In this document: positions 48,899 through 58,157 of the stretch, one piece after another
Layout of the letters: each line of letters begins with the position of its first letter
Position numbering within the stretch: position 1 is the first letter of the stretch
Translations under genes and position numbers: made by a program
Notes under the pieces: model-generated
What the model was told of the DNA's origin: nothing
The model's input: only the letters and a program-made list of their open reading frames with translations
The model's database searches: none
NCBI GenBank assembly: GCA_020342235.1
Contig: CP073216.1
Location: 744,001-808,000 of the forward strand
DNA: 64,000 nucleotides
Direction: 5' to 3'
From: Saccharomycopsis phalli
Lineage: Eukaryota; Ascomycota; Saccharomycetes; Ascoideales; Saccharomycopsidaceae

Positions 48899-50587
48899 AT
48901 GAAGCCCACCGTACAAATTAAAGCCGAGCAGGAGAACGAGTTGCGGCCGGGGGCTAGCCAGGGGTCGACGGACTTTGTCAAGAAGTTGTTCCAGATGCTC
49001 GGGGAGGAGTGCTACTTCAGCGTGGTGCGATGGACTAAATCCGGTGACAGTTTTGTGGTGTTGGACACCAACGAGTTCACCAAGGAGATCTTGCCAAAGC
49101 ACTTTAAGCACAGCAACTTCCTGAGCTTTGTGCGGCAGCTCAACAAGTACGATTTCCACAAGGTAAAGCTCACCAACAGCGAAAGGCTCATGAAGAACTA
49201 CGGCAACGGGGTATGGGAGTTTAAGCATCCGGAGTTTAAGCGAGACAACCGGGAGGCGCTCGACAACATCCGGCGAAAAGGACCTATCCAGAAGAAAAAC
49301 GGCGACGACTACCTGCACGAGGCGATTTCTGCGCTTCGCCGAGACATTCTGAGTCTTAGCAGCGACAACTCGATGTTGTTTGACGAGCTCCGCTCGATGA
49401 AGACAAAGTACAATGGCGTCGTGGAGACGTTGTTGCAGATCAAGATGGTCAACGACAAGTATCGGGACTCGCTTGCGACTTTGATGGGGTGTGTGTCTGG
49501 GTCGGGGATCAAGGTTCCGGCGTTGGACCTTCCACTGTTGTCGTCTGTCGGTCTGGGTATGGGTCAGACGATGAATCAGGGGCAGGGGCATATGAATCAG
49601 GGGCATATAAGTCTGGTACCAATAAACCAGGGATCGATAAACCAGGGATCGATAAACCAGGGATCGATAAACCAGGGATCAATAAGTCTGGGATCAATAA
49701 GTCTGGGACCAATAAACCAAGGATCAATAAGTCTGGGACCAATAAACCAGGGATCAATAAACCAGGGACCAATAAATCAAGCCCCAATAACCCAAGCCCC
49801 AATAACCCAAGCCCCAATAACACAAGGCCAGATAAACCAAACCCAACTGACCGTCTCCAACGTGCCAAACATCTCCCCGAGCGTGCCTAACATGCCCGTC
49901 CAAAACGTCCCAGCTGTAACAAACGTCTCACCCGTTCCCACGTCAACAGAAAGCCAGTTCCACGTGCTTCTCGTCGAGGATGACGTCGTCTGCATCCAGC
50001 TATGCCGCAAGTTCCTCATGAAATACGGCTGCACCGTCGAGATCCTCACCGACGGACTTGCCGCCATTTCCACCGTCAACACGAAAAACTACGACTTGGT
50101 GCTCATGGACATTGTCATGCCCAACCTTGACGGTGCCAGTGCCACGCTGATCATCCGTCGATACGACAGCACAACCCCAATCATTGCCATGACAGGCAAT
50201 ATCAAGGACGACGACTTGATGGCGTATCTCCGCCACGGCATGAGCGATATCTTGGCCAAGCCTTTCACCAAGGAGGACTTGTACTTGATCCTCGAAAAAC
50301 ACTTGAAGCAGCGCACTCCTGTCTCCCAGCAGCGCAGAGGTCTGGCCGGTCCGCCCCAGCAAGAGCCGTCTGCTTCCTCACACTCTCGTCATCCGTCCCA
50401 GCTGGACGGAAAACAAGACAACACCCTGCCAGATAAGCCAATGGGCGCCACTCCGCCTGCGATTCAGCGACCGGGGATGTTGATTCCGATGACGGGGGCA
50501 ATGCCTATGATGCCTCTCAATGGGTTGGAGCCGATTGGTGAGGTTGTCATGGAGCCACAGGGGAAGAAGCAGAAGCTTTCCAATTGA
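48899..50587 (+). CDS. SKN7: Skn7-type transcription factor: HSF DNA-binding domain plus response-regulator receiver
   Basis: A 562-aa nuclear response regulator of oxidative and cell-wall/osmotic stress, at the end of the Sln1-Ypd1 phosphorelay. Residues 20-115 form an HSF-type DNA-binding domain (FVKKLFQMLGEE, then SFVRQLNKYDFHKVK), followed by a coiled coil (about 140-190). A middle region is built of INQGSINQG/ISLGP repeats (about 225-310). The receiver domain spans about 355-480 (VLLVEDDVVC), with the phospho-acceptor Asp at residue 404 in LVLMDIVMP and the conserved Lys in ILAKPFT. In-frame CTG codons at residues 75 and 417 sit where relatives have Ser or Ala, supporting CUG as serine. 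The last codons and stop resemble the repeat unit that follows. Confidence 0.96.
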   Translation: MKPTVQIKAEQENELRPGASQGSTDFVKKLFQMLGEECYFSVVRWTKSGDSFVVLDTNEFTKEILPKHFKHSNFLSFVRQLNKYDFHKVKLTNSERLMKNYGNGVWEFKHPEFKRDNREALDNIRRKGPIQKKNGDDYLHEAISALRRDILSLSSDNSMLFDELRSMKTKYNGVVETLLQIKMVNDKYRDSLATLMGCVSGSGIKVPALDLPLLSSVGLGMGQTMNQGQGHMNQGHISLVPINQGSINQGSINQGSINQGSISLGSISLGPINQGSISLGPINQGSINQGPINQAPITQAPITQAPITQGQINQTQLTVSNVPNISPSVPNMPVQNVPAVTNVSPVPTSTESQFHVLLVEDDVVCIQLCRKFLMKYGCTVEILTDGLAAISTVNTKNYDLVLMDIVMPNLDGASATLIIRRYDSTTPIIAMTGNIKDDDLMAYLRHGMSDILAKPFTKEDLYLILEKHLKQRTPVSQQRRGLAGPPQQEPSASSHSRHPSQLDGKQDNTLPDKPMGATPPAIQRPGMLIPMTGAMPMMPLNGLEPIGEVVMEPQGKKQKLSN

Positions 50588-52025
50588 TAGTGTGGGAAGA
50601 GATTCAATTGATGAGATAGATGACAGAGACGAAGCTTCCAATTGATATGATATATGACAGAGAGCAGAACTTCCAATTGATGAGGTGGGAAGAGATTCAA
50701 TTGATAAGATAGATGACAGAGCAGAGCTTCCAATTGATAAGATATATGACAGAGATGACAGATATGAGCAGTGATGATACAGAATAAAGAATAGAAATGA
50801 TAAACAGATAAAAGACAAGACGACCACAATGGACATGGTCAATAAACAGAACTGTACAATATTATGGAGGGCAATAAAATACTGTACAATACTATATAAT
50901 ACAATACCATACATTTCTGTATAAAAAATACAACACAATACAGTTTTTTCACTATACAATACAATGTATCTAGCACCACTTGTACAATACCAACTCACCA
51001 ACACTATAGTCAGCTACATAATTCCTTTGTCTTGTTATAAACACTCTAAAATACCTTCAGCAATACCCTTGGACGAGTCCCACCATTCAAGCACCAACTA
51101 AATTCCCATCCTTTTCCACTCTAACATTTCGTACATATCATGACAGGCCTGTTATCCAAACTTTGAATGAAACAATACTGGCTCTTGTCAATTCCATACT
51201 AGCTGTTGTCAATTCCATACTAGCTTTTACCAATCCACGCTACTGAATTCGCTCGTCACAAATCCACCTTTGAATATTCTAATCTACATTAGACCAGCTG
51301 GACCACATGCAATTTACCTGGGACAGACGGATCCAATTACTCTTTTCTCCGTTGATTTACAATTCCTATGACCGCAAATCAATGGAGCCATATGCAAATC
51401 GATTGACAGACTAAATTGAAGGAAAATCCTACCGTAGCTTAGTATTAGGCTTATGCCAGGCTAATTGGAGGAATCAACATGGAATTACATTAGTTTGAAT
51501 AACTATGTTCGTATTAATTATACTCCAATTAGTAGTATATTGAAAATAAATAAATAAAATCAACTTAAATTAAATAATTTCAACTAAAATCGGAATTCTA
51601 CCGCTATATGAATCGGCAGTGAGTGTATCACGTGACCACCGCCTAGACCTGTACTGTGTATGACAGTGTCAAGTATATAGTGACACTTTTTCAGTAGCAT
51701 ACTAATCGTCCCAATGGTTAGTCCAAAGAATCCAAATATGTATTGTTAATCCAAATATATATTACCAATCCACATATGTATGTACAAGAGAATCTATGGA
51801 CCAGTTAGACTGTCTCCAAAGTGATGGGCAATTGTAAACCAAGTTTCCATTTGCTACTGAACATTCACCACCTTTTAGACACCAATATTGACAATGAAAC
51901 TGTTCTTCACCACCACCTGAGAATGGACGATATACTCACCACCATTTATATTGTGATACCAGTTCCCCATTCCTGATACACTGACACCTTTAGATCGTGC
52001 TACCAGTTTTCCATTCCTGATACAC
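50560..52025. repeat. 3' array seeded at the SKN7 stop codon, then AT-rich intergenic DNA
   Basis: 50565-50765 repeats units of the type GCAGAGCTTCCAATTGATAA alternating with GAAGAGATTCAATTGATGAG and a GATAGATGACAGAG spacer. The first unit is the final SKN7 codons plus TGA/TAG region. 50860-51000 is rich in ACAATAC. 51540-51600 is very AT-rich. A single CACGTGAC is at 51629. No gene is seen. Confidence 0.8.
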
Positions 52026-52605
52026 TCACGCCACTTTTACTTTTAGATCGTGATACCGGTGCTCCAATTCCTCAATATGATCCTTGTGATCCTCTGGTGC
52101 CTGGTCTTGGCGCAACTTTAAAATCTTTGGGTTCAATTCCTTTGGTAGAATGTAATCATCCAACTTGACATTTTGCTCGTTCAATTTTCGGCGAATGTAC
52201 TCGATCTCGTCCTGCAACGCCTTGATATCGTCCTCCATAGACTCGCTTCGCTCATTCTGCTTCCGTCTTGCCTTGTATGCCTCATACACAATGATGGACC
52301 CTGCAACTCCGAAAATAAACGTCTCTCCAAGAAACGTTGCGCCATCCTCGATGGCCTTGCGATCGTTCAAAGGCCGCACTTTTACGTTTTTCTGCCCCAA
52401 GAGCGACATTCTGAGCCGGATATCCATGGTATGGAGCAGCTGTGCAATGTAGATACAGGTTCTCCGGAATCGGGGATGCTGCACTGCTTGCGACTTGAGC
52501 GTAAGCTGCGGTTAGAAGGTCCTAGAACCACGGAATACTCACCGATACCGGCTTGGCCATCTGCCGGAGCGCCACCGCAAGAAGCTTGCCTACAATGCCG
52601 CTCAT
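52026..52605 (-). CDS. OPA3-family mitochondrial protein, two exons
   Basis: OPA3-like protein of 180 aa. Exon 1 is 52605-52543 (21 codons, MSGIVGKLLAVALRQMAKPV) and exon 2 is 52505-52026. The intron (52542-52506) is only 37 nt, GTGAGT at one end and CTAACCGCAG at the other. The spliced frame reads ...KPVSLTLKSQAVQHPRFR, then CIYIAQLLHTMDIRLRMSLLG, matching the OPA3 N-terminal pattern (KPIA...IKAQAKQH...F, then IAQ-LH...DMRLRM.LLG). A hydrophobic segment (FLGETFIFGVAGSIIVYEAY) and a C-terminal coiled coil follow. OPA3 proteins sit at the mitochondrial membrane; their exact role is unsettled. Without the intron the protein would lose its conserved first 21 residues. Confidence 0.9.
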
Positions 52606-52799
52606 TGAAGGTTGTGCCACACTTTGCTCGAGACATAGGCACAGTTACCCGGTATAAAGGATGATGGTGGTTGCGGGACTGCATTGGTGGAAATTACAAT
52701 TGTTTGATAGTTTCTACATATATTTTCTACACAGTGATATTACTTTATATTCACTCTATATATATATGCCACACCGGCTTCTCCAGTGTAATGCTTCCG

Positions 52800-53150
52800 C
52801 TAACTTTCCTTGTACTTTGGCTGAATCTCATAGGCATTTGGCCCAGGAAGCTTGGCCTTACCATGGCGACAATGCTTGTGATCTTCGTCGTCCGAGTCCG
52901 ACGACATCGACTCGGTGTCCGACTCAGAGCACGACTGCTCCTCATAGTCGCCCAGTGGCGTAAAGATACAACATATCTTGCTTTTCTTCTTATTCATAAA
53001 CTCGTTGTCCACGGTATCTTCGGTCCATGCCACATGGCGCTGTGTTCTTTCCGACGGCCCGGCATCACCGGTAAGCCGCAATTCGCGCACGGGTTCGCTT
53101 GTAGTAGTAGTAGTGGTGGTGACAGCGTCGTCTTGAGCTGGTTGTTGCAT
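52800..53150 (-). CDS. YPI1: Type 1 protein phosphatase inhibitor Ypi1 (inhibitor-3 family)
   Basis: A 116-aa protein, slightly shorter than S. cerevisiae Ypi1 (155 aa). The family core is clear: [20 protein letters not shown] followed by ICCIF, containing the PP1-docking HVAW (RVxF-type) motif and the Cys pair typical of Ypi1/PPP1R11. A Thr-rich tract (seven Thr) precedes it, and an acidic Ser/Asp-rich segment with an [18 protein letters not shown] tail follows. It binds and regulates Glc7/PP1 in the nucleus. The ATG at 53150 is used. Its promoter holds three CACGTG sites. Confidence 0.93.
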   Translation of the reverse strand: MQQPAQDDAVTTTTTTTSEPVRELRLTGDAGPSERTQRHVAWTEDTVDNEFMNKKKSKICCIFTPLGDYEEQSCSESDTESMSSDSDDEDHKHCRHGKAKLPGPNAYEIQPKYKES

Positions 53151-53843
53151 CTTGAGAATTTATTTCCACACGTGATTATTTCGGTTACAGCACATGTGAC
53201 GTGCAACGTGATTCCATCAATTGCACGTGACGCGTATCCGGGCCCCTGACACACGTGACGTGTGAATGGAGCTGTCAGGCACTGGGCTGTTTAAGCTGGC
53301 TGGCGGGGTACGGATTAGTTGCATGGCTGTTTGCGGTTGGTATGAAAATAATTTAGTACGGCGCATAGCTAGTTTAATTTTTTTAGAATGTCTAAGAGCT
53401 AAGAGTTGGATCTCACACCTCAAGGACTGGTCTATTGTTTATTGGAGAAACGTCGAGAAAATTGACTTTTGTTCTTACCTACTGCGGCTAGGAGTAAGCA
53501 TTAGCGTACAGCATAGCGCGTTGCTACTACGGCTGGTCTCTGACCGGGTGTGAGCTGTTGCAAGAGAACAGGCAATGGAAAAGGAGCGGAAGAAGAGGGA
53601 GGTATTGCACATTATTGGATTTAGAACAATCCCAAAGTTTAAAAAAAAGCAACGGAGGTGGAACGTGCTTTGTGGGGAAGATCCTGGCCAGAAAAAATGC
53701 ACCTGGAGGATAGTCTGCAGTTGGGTGCACGATACCCAAAGGGGCAGCCAAGGTACAGAAACTGTTTTTAGCCTGTGTCTGAGTGTATAACACCAGTGGC
53801 ATTTCCAAATTTTAGCAATTTGTCAGGACACGACATTTGCCTA
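53151..53843. promoter_or_regulatory. Divergent promoter of YPI1 and GPx-like 1 with CACGTG cluster
   Basis: Three CACGTG palindromes at 53169-53174, 53224-53229 and 53252-53257, most followed by A(C), plus several TGACGTG/ACGTGAT half-matches within 100 bp, directly upstream of YPI1. CACGTGA(C) is the Cbf1-type bHLH site in yeasts. An ACGCGT word overlaps at 53229-53234. The remaining 550 bp up to the plus-strand gene shows no gene. Confidence 0.6.
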
Positions 53844-56024
53844 ATGAGCCAGCGATTTCTCTACCAGATGCCAGTGACCCCGCGCGACTGGGATACAGAC
53901 TCGCCCAGATCCAGTCGGTCGCGGAATTTTTTTTCATTTGAGTCTGAATCAGTGTCAAGCTTGAAAACACCTGATACTTTGGTGTTTGATATGGGAAAGG
54001 GTGTGCGGGAATCAACGTATGACGACGATATCGATGATATCATTGATGATTATGCCGAGACCCAGTCGACATTTTGTCCGGAGCGGAATGAGGATTATGG
54101 AGCCGACAAAAATGACGGCTGGGAGTATTTACGGAGTAAAGGCAGACGGAGTGGAGATCGACAATGTGGAGAGAGGTGTGGTCAGGGGAGCCGATTTCAG
54201 GAGAATCGGCTTCAGGGGAATCAGTCTCGGAGAGAGGTATATGCTGCATATCAGGAAAAACCGAAGCACCATGGACGAGAGAGACTGGGATATCAAGGAC
54301 GAGAGAAACTAGGATATCAAGAACAAAAGAAATTGGAATATCATGGACAAAAGAAATTGGAATATCATGGACAAAAGAAATTGGAATATCAAGGACGAAA
54401 GAGACTGGGATACCAAGGCCAAGGGAATCACGAATATCTTCGAAAACAAAAGTATTCAAGAAATCACGGGTATCAAGAAAGTCTTATGAGTCGGGAGAGC
54501 CTAGACCAAAGTCTCGATCAGAGTCTGATTCAAAGCATGGACATAAGCCAAACAGATCAGCAATATCCAGAAAATCAAAGATATCCAAGAAATCAAGATT
54601 ATCCAGCAAACGGGTATTATCAAGAAAGTCTATTGAGTCTAGAGAGCACTGACGAAAGTCTTGGCCAAAGTACTGGTCAGCATCTTGACCAATTTCTGGA
54701 CCATACTATGGACGAATGTCTGGATATAAGTTTGCTCCATGACACTGTACTTGTCGATGAGTCCTATAAGACAGGGAAACAAAGCAAGGATATTGAAATG
54801 AAAAGCAAGGACGTTGAAATGGAACAAAAGAAAGCAATTGAAGAAAAACGGCGCCAAAAAGAAATTAAAGTGAAGCAACTCCAGAAGAGAATTAGAGCGA
54901 AGCAGCGTGAGAAAAAAACTAGAAGACAGCTTCAAAAGGAAACTGAAACAAAGCCTCAGAATGAAATAAAATCCCAGAATGAAACGAAGCCTCAGATTGA
55001 CATGAAATCCCAGAATGAAATGAAATCCCAGCATAGAATGAACCCTCAGAATGAAATGAAATCCCAACATAGAATGAACCCTCAGAATGAAATGAAATCC
55101 CAGCATAGAATGAACCCTCAGAATAAAATTGAAATGAATCCACCCCAGAGAAACGCATCTGAGGGAATCATTCCCCGAGAAAAAGCCCAACTGTCGGTAA
55201 AACGTGCCCGCAGACAGTCAAGCATCTGCCAGGACGTCATTTCTATTGTCAGTGAGGACCAGAAGCGGATGTCTTTCTCGCTTCAACCGGCAAATGAGTT
55301 TAGCATGTACCGAACACAAATCTTGGCAACAGAAAATGCCCAGTATAGGGCAAACGATTTCCAGCCCTACGATTCTCCACGGAGCATCATCGGCAGTGAT
55401 TTTTACCAGCTCACTGCGGTGGATCTTCGGGGAAACACGTTTGATTTTGGGCAGCTACGTGGTAAGGTGGTGCTTGTGGTTAACATTTCGTTTGATGGGA
55501 AGCTTGCCTCAAAGAATTTCCGGTTTCTTAACCAGCTTCAGGATAAGTACTCGGGTAGATTAGTAATTATTGGATTTCCTTGCACCCAGTTTAAGTTTTC
55601 GCACAGCCGAAGCACAAGCCTACCTCTGATTAGCGAGACACCCAAGGCTACACATTCGCGCTGGGATTCGACGTTTACCATGGCGACGGAAAGCACACGA
55701 AATGCGGAGATAGTGGAAGGATTAGTGTGTGAACGGGCGTTGCGGTTTCCGGTGTTTAACGAAGTGAAGGTGAATGGTCGGCGGACGTCGAACATTTATA
55801 CGTACTTGAAGAACGAAAAGAATGGGGTGTTTGGTACGAAATTTATCAAGTGGAACTTTGAGAAGTTTATTGTGGATCGCCATGGAAACGTACACAAGCG
55901 GTTTTCATTTCTCAAGAATGTTGGACAGATTGAGCAGGTTGTGCAGAGCTTGGTTGAAGAGGATGACGTGACAATTAATCAGAATCACTCCTTGGTGGGG
56001 TTTAATGAGGATATGTTTACGTGA
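53844..56024 (+). CDS. GPx-fold protein 1: disordered Lys/Gln-rich N-terminus fused to a peroxidase-like domain lacking the catalytic Cys
   Basis: The protein is 726 aa from the first ATG (53844). Residues 1-510 are polar and repetitive: a YQGQ/KKLEYHGQ block (about 150-200), then QKE/KPQNEMKSQHRMNPQ repeats (about 370-430). Residues about 515-720 follow the glutathione peroxidase fold: DFYQLTAVDLRGNTFDFGQL, GKVVLVVN, IIGFPCTQF, FPVFNEVKVNG and IKWNFEKFIVDRHGNV. Of the GPx tetrad, Gln582 and Trp670/Asn671 are kept, but the loop that should carry the peroxidatic Cys reads SFDGKLAS (residues 549-556) with no Cys. Cys629 aligns with the resolving Cys. A 27-residue insert precedes it. It is likely a pseudoenzyme; partner and location are unknown. 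A second GPx-like gene follows on the same strand. Confidence 0.85.
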   Translation: MSQRFLYQMPVTPRDWDTDSPRSSRSRNFFSFESESVSSLKTPDTLVFDMGKGVRESTYDDDIDDIIDDYAETQSTFCPERNEDYGADKNDGWEYLRSKGRRSGDRQCGERCGQGSRFQENRLQGNQSRREVYAAYQEKPKHHGRERLGYQGREKLGYQEQKKLEYHGQKKLEYHGQKKLEYQGRKRLGYQGQGNHEYLRKQKYSRNHGYQESLMSRESLDQSLDQSLIQSMDISQTDQQYPENQRYPRNQDYPANGYYQESLLSLESTDESLGQSTGQHLDQFLDHTMDECLDISLLHDTVLVDESYKTGKQSKDIEMKSKDVEMEQKKAIEEKRRQKEIKVKQLQKRIRAKQREKKTRRQLQKETETKPQNEIKSQNETKPQIDMKSQNEMKSQHRMNPQNEMKSQHRMNPQNEMKSQHRMNPQNKIEMNPPQRNASEGIIPREKAQLSVKRARRQSSICQDVISIVSEDQKRMSFSLQPANEFSMYRTQILATENAQYRANDFQPYDSPRSIIGSDFYQLTAVDLRGNTFDFGQLRGKVVLVVNISFDGKLASKNFRFLNQLQDKYSGRLVIIGFPCTQFKFSHSRSTSLPLISETPKATHSRWDSTFTMATESTRNAEIVEGLVCERALRFPVFNEVKVNGRRTSNIYTYLKNEKNGVFGTKFIKWNFEKFIVDRHGNVHKRFSFLKNVGQIEQVVQSLVEEDDVTINQNHSLVGFNEDMFT

Positions 56025-57047
56025 GAATGCCGTTTAGGGTGCATGTCATGACTGGAATGCCGCTTAGGGTGTATGTCATGATTAGAATGCCGCTTAGGAT
56101 GTGTGTCATGATTAGAGTGGTTACATAGAGTGTGTGTCATGATTAGAATGGCTACATATTTGACGGTCATGATTACGCACGAATGGTTACATAGGATGTG
56201 TGGCGTGAACATGGTATATGGACGTATTGATGGTCATGCTATACGGAAGTGTTAATGAATGTCTTTCATCAGATACGTGGAATGCGTTTCGTGGAGCGTG
56301 ATAATGGCATGATAATGGAGGTATTAATAATAGATAAGTTAAATGAGAGGGATGTCTGGGACATATTTTATGGATGTGATATATGAGACACTTTACATAA
56401 GGATGCTTGCATTAACTCATAAGGTTTGCAAGTCTAAGAAGGTTATAGTTGTAAGAAGCCATTAGCTGCTAACTTACACAGTTATAAATCCTTCTTTGGT
56501 AAAATATAGAATTTAAAGGCAGTCGGAAATGGGTATGGATATGGTTTGGGTATTAAGAGTATATGGTTTGGGTATAATGAGTATATGGTTTGGGCATAGT
56601 GCGGAAATAGTGTTGATGTTTAACATTGTGGAAACATTAATGTGTAAACACTAATCTGGCAATAGCAATCTGGAAAGAACAATATGGCAAAAACAATATG
56701 GCTGTGATAATGTGGCAATAGCAATCTAGAAATAACAATATGGATATAGTTCAGCAATCTGGGAATATTTTTGCATAGTTTGCATATATATGGATTATAA
56801 TTTGGGAACACAATGGGGAATAATGAGATGGATATATATTACACTTGTAAGAATTTCTTGACACAACGCCAAGAATAATATTCATATGCAAATTCCAAGA
56901 ATAGCAATTCAGGGTGACTGAATCCTGGAGCTTGGGCTGTCTTACCCAGTGTGTCTTGTACCGAGGCATGCATAAAAACCTTAATTTGAACAAGCGACTC
57001 TTGGAACCAACCCCGAATATATAACCGCAACTCTAGCCTGATTCCAC
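56025..57047. repeat. 3' array abutting the stop codon of GPx-like 1, then intergenic DNA
   Basis: From the stop codon, 56023-56145 holds four copies of a 30-nt unit (GAATGCCGCTTAGGGTGTAT plus GTCATGATTA). 56535-56600 repeats ATATGGTTTGGGTATAATGA-like units and 56640-56745 repeats CAATATGGCAAAAA-like units. A TATA box lies near 57017. No gene is seen. Confidence 0.8.
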
Positions 57048-57980
57048 ATGTCCAGCACAATATTTTCGGAAGAATATTTCGACGCAGTATCGTGGCGCGA
57101 TGATCAGGAAGCGTTCCTGGTTGTAGCACGTAACCACCGGCCCAAACCTAACATTCTCAGGGTCTCAGTGAACTCATTTGAAGAGATGCTTTCTCATCCA
57201 TTACTGCCTCTGAGCGCAACTCTGGTGGGCGACACGCAAAGCACCTTGGCTGATTTCTATGGAGAGCACTGTTACGACACAAAAATCCCCTTGGAAAGTC
57301 CTGGAAACTATGACTGGGTATCGAGTGTGTCACGACAGTGCACAACGCGGTCCGAGAGAAGCTTAGGGAAGGAATCGCAATATCTGAAGAGTGTGTCGTG
57401 GTCGGGAATGCGGTCATTTCTTCTCTCGCTCCACAAGACGGTCGACGAGCCTCTGTATCTGGACTTTTACGATCTTGAGTGTGCATTATATGACGGAACA
57501 ATGTTTAGTTTTGCGTCTCTCCGTAACAAGGTGGTTCTTATTGTGAATACTGCGTCATTCTGTGCTTTTCGGAAGCAACTCCTTGAGTTGCGGCTGCTCA
57601 AGGAAAAATACGCCGATGCTGGATTTGAAATAATTGGGTTTATGTCTAACAGTTTTATGCAGGAGCCATTTGACTCTATTCGAAGCGGAGAGAAATACTG
57701 CACAAAGTATGACTTGAATTTCCCAATAATGGAGAAGGTCAAGGTCAATGGTAAGCACATGTCGCCGGTGTACAAGCACCTCAAGAACTCAAATGTGCCT
57801 GGAAGAATAAAGGACCTCAGGCCCGAGGAAGGGAACTACGGTGGGGATGAAACATTCTCCAAGCGCGTGCGGTGGAACTACGAGAAATTCCTTGTAGACC
57901 GGAATGGTAACGTGATACGGCGATTTCGACCGATTGTGAAACCGACTGAGCTTCTGAGATACATTGAGGAGTTGCTCTGA
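57048..57980 (+). CDS. GPx-fold protein 2: peroxidatic Cys kept, catalytic Gln lost
   Basis: The protein is 310 aa from the ATG at 57048, against about 160 aa for a normal yeast Gpx; the first 138 residues are an extension of unknown type. The GPx domain reads DFYDLECALYDGTMFSFASL, KVVLIVNTASFCAF, EIIGFMSNSF, NFPIMEKVKVNG and RWNYEKFLVDRNG. Cys172 aligns exactly with the peroxidatic Cys (SKCGF in Gpx3), Cys218 with the resolving Cys, and Trp276/Asn277 are kept. The normally strict FPC-x-Q-F motif is FMSNSF, so Gln is Ser202 and its Cys is gone. A 16-20 residue insert precedes the RWNYEKF strand. It could be a weak or altered thiol peroxidase or a redox sensor. It lies about 1 kb after GPx-like 1 on the same strand. 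Confidence 0.87.
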   Translation: MSSTIFSEEYFDAVSWRDDQEAFLVVARNHRPKPNILRVSVNSFEEMLSHPLLPLSATLVGDTQSTLADFYGEHCYDTKIPLESPGNYDWVSSVSRQCTTRSERSLGKESQYLKSVSWSGMRSFLLSLHKTVDEPLYLDFYDLECALYDGTMFSFASLRNKVVLIVNTASFCAFRKQLLELRLLKEKYADAGFEIIGFMSNSFMQEPFDSIRSGEKYCTKYDLNFPIMEKVKVNGKHMSPVYKHLKNSNVPGRIKDLRPEEGNYGGDETFSKRVRWNYEKFLVDRNGNVIRRFRPIVKPTELLRYIEELL

Positions 57981-58157
57981 TGAATGGGGAAAGCAGGGTT
58001 AGGCCCAGGCTCTGTGCGTCGTTGCAACCTTCTGCATATTTCTGCACAGAGGACAAAATTTGATAATTCCCACGTTTGCAGGGATTTCGTACCTGTACCT
58101 TATCAACGGTACTGACATGTAATTTGTTTAGAATGGTAATAAATATTTTTTCACACA

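Noticed and set aside
53480-53560. U1-like snRNA start suggested by CTTACCT near 53475
   Set aside because: The match is only seven bases, the expected ATA start is missing and no U1 stem-loops or Sm site follow at the right distance.
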